Assembly (NCBI GenBank): GCA_030146605.1 | Contig: JASLBO010000329.1 | Coordinates: 1-5,331, forward strand | DNA: 5,331 bases | Reading direction: 5' to 3' | DNA from: Sphingomonas sp. | Lineage (GTDB): Bacteria; Pseudomonadota; Alphaproteobacteria; Sphingomonadales; Sphingomonadaceae | Shown: positions 4,703 to 5,331 of the stretch, piece by piece | Numbering within the stretch: position 1 is the stretch's first letter | Layout: each line of letters opens with the position of its first letter | Notes under the pieces: model-generated | The model's database searches: none | Told to the model about the DNA's origin: nothing | What the model saw: only the letters and a program-made list of their open reading frames with translations | Position numbers and translations under genes: made by a program

Positions 4703-5331
4703 ATGAAATTCCTCACCGGCCTCGCTACCGGCGCGCTCGTCGTCGCCGCGATCGCGTTCACCAGCGCACAACCCGCCAAGGCGCAGTTCCTCGGTCTGGG
4801 CAAGAAGAAGGCGAAGGAGGATTTCTCCGCCACGCTTCCCGCGCCCGTACCCGTGGCGGCGCCGGCGAACGGCAGCATCTTCCAGGCAAGCGAGGGCTAT
4901 GCCGCACTTTACGAGGGCATGCGGGCACGCCGCGTCGGCGATCCGCTGACGATCGTCCTCGTCGAGCGCACCAGCGCCTCCAAATCGGCGGGCACCAAGC
5001 TCGACAGCGGCGGTGGCTTCTCGCTGACCCCGCCGACCACCGGCGCGCTCAACCTGTTCGACAAGAGCGACGCGAGCGTGAGCGGCGCCCGCAACTTCAC
5101 CGGCACGGGCACCGCCGATCAGGCCAATGCCTTGTCCGGCGAAGTCAGCGTGACTGTCGCTGCGGTCTATCCCAACGGCACGATGCTGGTGCAGGGCCAG
5201 AAGCGCGTGACGCTCAACCGCGGCGACGAATATATCCAGATCAAGGGCATCGTCCGCACTGCGGACATCGACGCGAACAACCGCGTGCCATCGACTCGCG
5301 TGGCCGACGCCCGCATCGCTTATACCGGCAA
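4703..5331 (+). CDS. flgH: Flagellar L-ring protein FlgH (C-terminus beyond the window)
   Basis: FlgH forms the L-ring, the outer-membrane bushing around the distal rod, and is exported by Sec. The visible 209 codons begin MKFLTGLATGALVVAAIAFT, a basic start and hydrophobic core typical of a signal peptide, with a likely signal peptidase I site after A-K-A (residue 27). Family motifs follow: N-G-S-I-F (57-61), M-R-A-R-R-V-G-D-P-L-T-I-V-L-V-E (73-88) with S-A-S-K-S, N-F-T-G-T-G (131-136), and V-P-S-T-R-V-A-D-A-R-I-A-Y-T-G at the edge, about 20-25 residues before the usual end. Most FlgH proteins are lipoproteins; here no cysteine is present in the signal region or anywhere visible, so lipidation is not predicted. 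The start has GAGG (4691-4694) 8 bases upstream and lies 10 bases after the flgG stop. flgI would be expected next. Confidence 0.93.
   Translation, partial: MKFLTGLATGALVVAAIAFTSAQPAKAQFLGLGKKKAKEDFSATLPAPVPVAAPANGSIFQASEGYAALYEGMRARRVGDPLTIVLVERTSASKSAGTKLDSGGGFSLTPPTTGALNLFDKSDASVSGARNFTGTGTADQANALSGEVSVTVAAVYPNGTMLVQGQKRVTLNRGDEYIQIKGIVRTADIDANNRVPSTRVADARIAYTG

Noticed and set aside
1..5331. Mobile elements, CRISPR arrays or a novel accessory system
   Set aside because: No transposase, terminal inverted repeats, regularly spaced repeats or foreign-looking genes were seen. Gene order and composition are uniform for a core flagellar operon.

Overview
The window is a flagellar axial-structure operon from a GC-rich Gram-negative bacterium. 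Protein style and codon use (G/C dominating third positions) point to an alphaproteobacterium, most likely Sphingomonadales. This placement comes from recognising the families, not from a search.

Layout. Positions 1-142 hold the start of a leftward gene for a MotA/TolQ/ExbB-type stator protein, cut by the window edge. Positions 143-345 are a divergent intergenic region. It contains a consensus-perfect sigma-54 promoter (TGGCACG-N4-TTGCA, 294-309) and, about 55-85 bases upstream of it, overlapping inverted repeats built from the half-site CGGCAA/TTGCCG, a likely site for a sigma-54 activator. From 346 to the right edge seven genes follow on the + strand with gaps from 2 to 18 bases: flgB, flgC (rod), flgD (hook cap), flgE (hook), flgF and flgG (proximal and distal rod), and flgH (L-ring, cut at the right edge). 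No terminator lies between them, so they look like one transcript.

How they work together. FlgB, FlgC, FlgF and FlgG are exported to build the rod. FlgD caps the growing hook made of FlgE. FlgH goes through Sec to form the outer-membrane ring around the rod. The stator-type gene on the other strand would supply or accompany motor torque.

The main anomaly is flgG. It carries a single in-frame amber codon (TAG, 4198-4200) at codon 99, where relatives have an ordinary residue. The other 163 sense codons after it remain intact and family-like to a TGA at 4690-4692. As read, FlgG is truncated to 98 residues, which should block rod completion unless the stop is a sequencing error, is suppressed, or another FlgG exists. 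Other points worth a look are two abutting perfect hairpins inside flgF, a FlgH signal peptide with no lipobox cysteine, and a stator protein that begins at the usual second membrane helix. I see no new defence, mobile or RNA-gene system: this is a recognisable flagellar locus with local oddities.
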